Program-made: the position numbers and the translations under genes | Part shown: in pieces, positions 6,660 through 6,739 of the stretch | Layout of the letters: each line of letters begins with the position of its first letter | How positions within the stretch are numbered: the first letter of the stretch is position 1 | Assembly: GCA_964456445.1 (NCBI GenBank) | Contig: CAYWBI010000199.1 | Coordinates: 1-6,739, forward strand | DNA: 6,739 nucleotides | From: CAYWBI01 sp964456445 | GTDB lineage: Bacteria > Calditrichota > Calditrichia > Calditrichales > J004 | Direction: 5' to 3' | Notes under the pieces: generated by a model | Databases searched by the model: none | The model's input: only the letters and a program-made list of their open reading frames with translations | What the model was told of the DNA's origin: nothing

Positions 6660-6739
6660 AAGGAGATATTATGTTAAAATATTCGTAACTATTCAGCTGT
6701 TCCATTTTTTTAGTGGTGAAGTGAGGCATAGCGCACAGT
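6660..6739 (+). other. Strong Shine-Dalgarno and ATG with a five-codon frame; possible start of an unseen or broken gene
   Basis: AAGGAG (6660-6665) sits 5 bases before ATG 6671, the best ribosome binding site in the window, but the frame is only MLKYS and stops at TAA 6686-6688. One frame over, from 6673 to the window end at 6739, there is no stop, and the reading is VKIFVTIQLFHFFSGEV. A single extra A in the AAAA run at 6676-6679 would join ATG-TTA-AAA to that frame and give a hydrophobic start that continues past the edge. It may be a frameshifted or slippage-dependent gene, a leader peptide, or coincidence. The gene, if any, would be divergent from the AraC regulator. Confidence 0.2.

Noticed and set aside
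6681..6739. Sequence CGTAACTATTCAGC onward as the end of an insertion sequence
   Set aside because: It looked faintly reminiscent of mobile-element ends, but no matching inverted end, target duplication or transposase is visible before the window stops.

Overview
The window is ordinary-density bacterial chromosome of roughly 40-50% GC. It carries one partial and four complete genes on the + strand, followed by one convergent gene on the - strand. The gene families suggest the Bacteroidetes/Ignavibacteria/Calditrichaeota (FCB) neighbourhood: a Ser/Thr kinase fused to a TolB-like domain and TPRs, an M49-like zinc peptidase lipoprotein, a C-rich/G-rich palindromic repeat lying inside a coding sequence, and mostly weak ribosome binding sites. 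This placement is inference from protein style; there is no rRNA or other marker gene here.

Layout. Positions 2-232 hold the C-terminal end of a TPR-type protein cut by the window edge. A 234-bp gap follows, with two small inverted repeats. Positions 467-2116 encode an exported lipoprotein of the dipeptidyl-peptidase III (M49)-like type, with an HEXXH rather than HEXXGH zinc motif. Positions 2179-2526 encode a 115-residue protein I do not recognise, started from TTG behind a good Shine-Dalgarno. Positions 2622-4949 encode a membrane-anchored Ser/Thr protein kinase with a TolB-like domain and a TPR array outside the membrane. One base later, 4951-5613 encodes a secreted cupin-type protein that is almost certainly translated with the kinase. 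Convergent to it, 5627-6553 (-) encodes an AraC-family regulator with an N-terminal cupin domain. The last ~190 bp are AT-rich. They hold the upstream region of the AraC gene, with repeated GTAC-containing boxes, and a strong Shine-Dalgarno on the + strand followed by only a five-codon frame.

How the genes may work together (inference): the kinase and the secreted cupin protein form a two-gene unit, and the adjacent AraC regulator may control a nearby process. The peptidase and the 115-residue protein are on the same strand, but gaps of 62 and 95 bp leave co-transcription uncertain.

The most notable signal is a 65-bp G/C-run palindromic repeat inserted in frame in the kinase domain, between the predicted helices D and E. 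The kinase keeps all its catalytic motifs, so this looks like a dispersed repeat that has become protein-coding. I did not find a convincing new multi-gene defence or mobile system.
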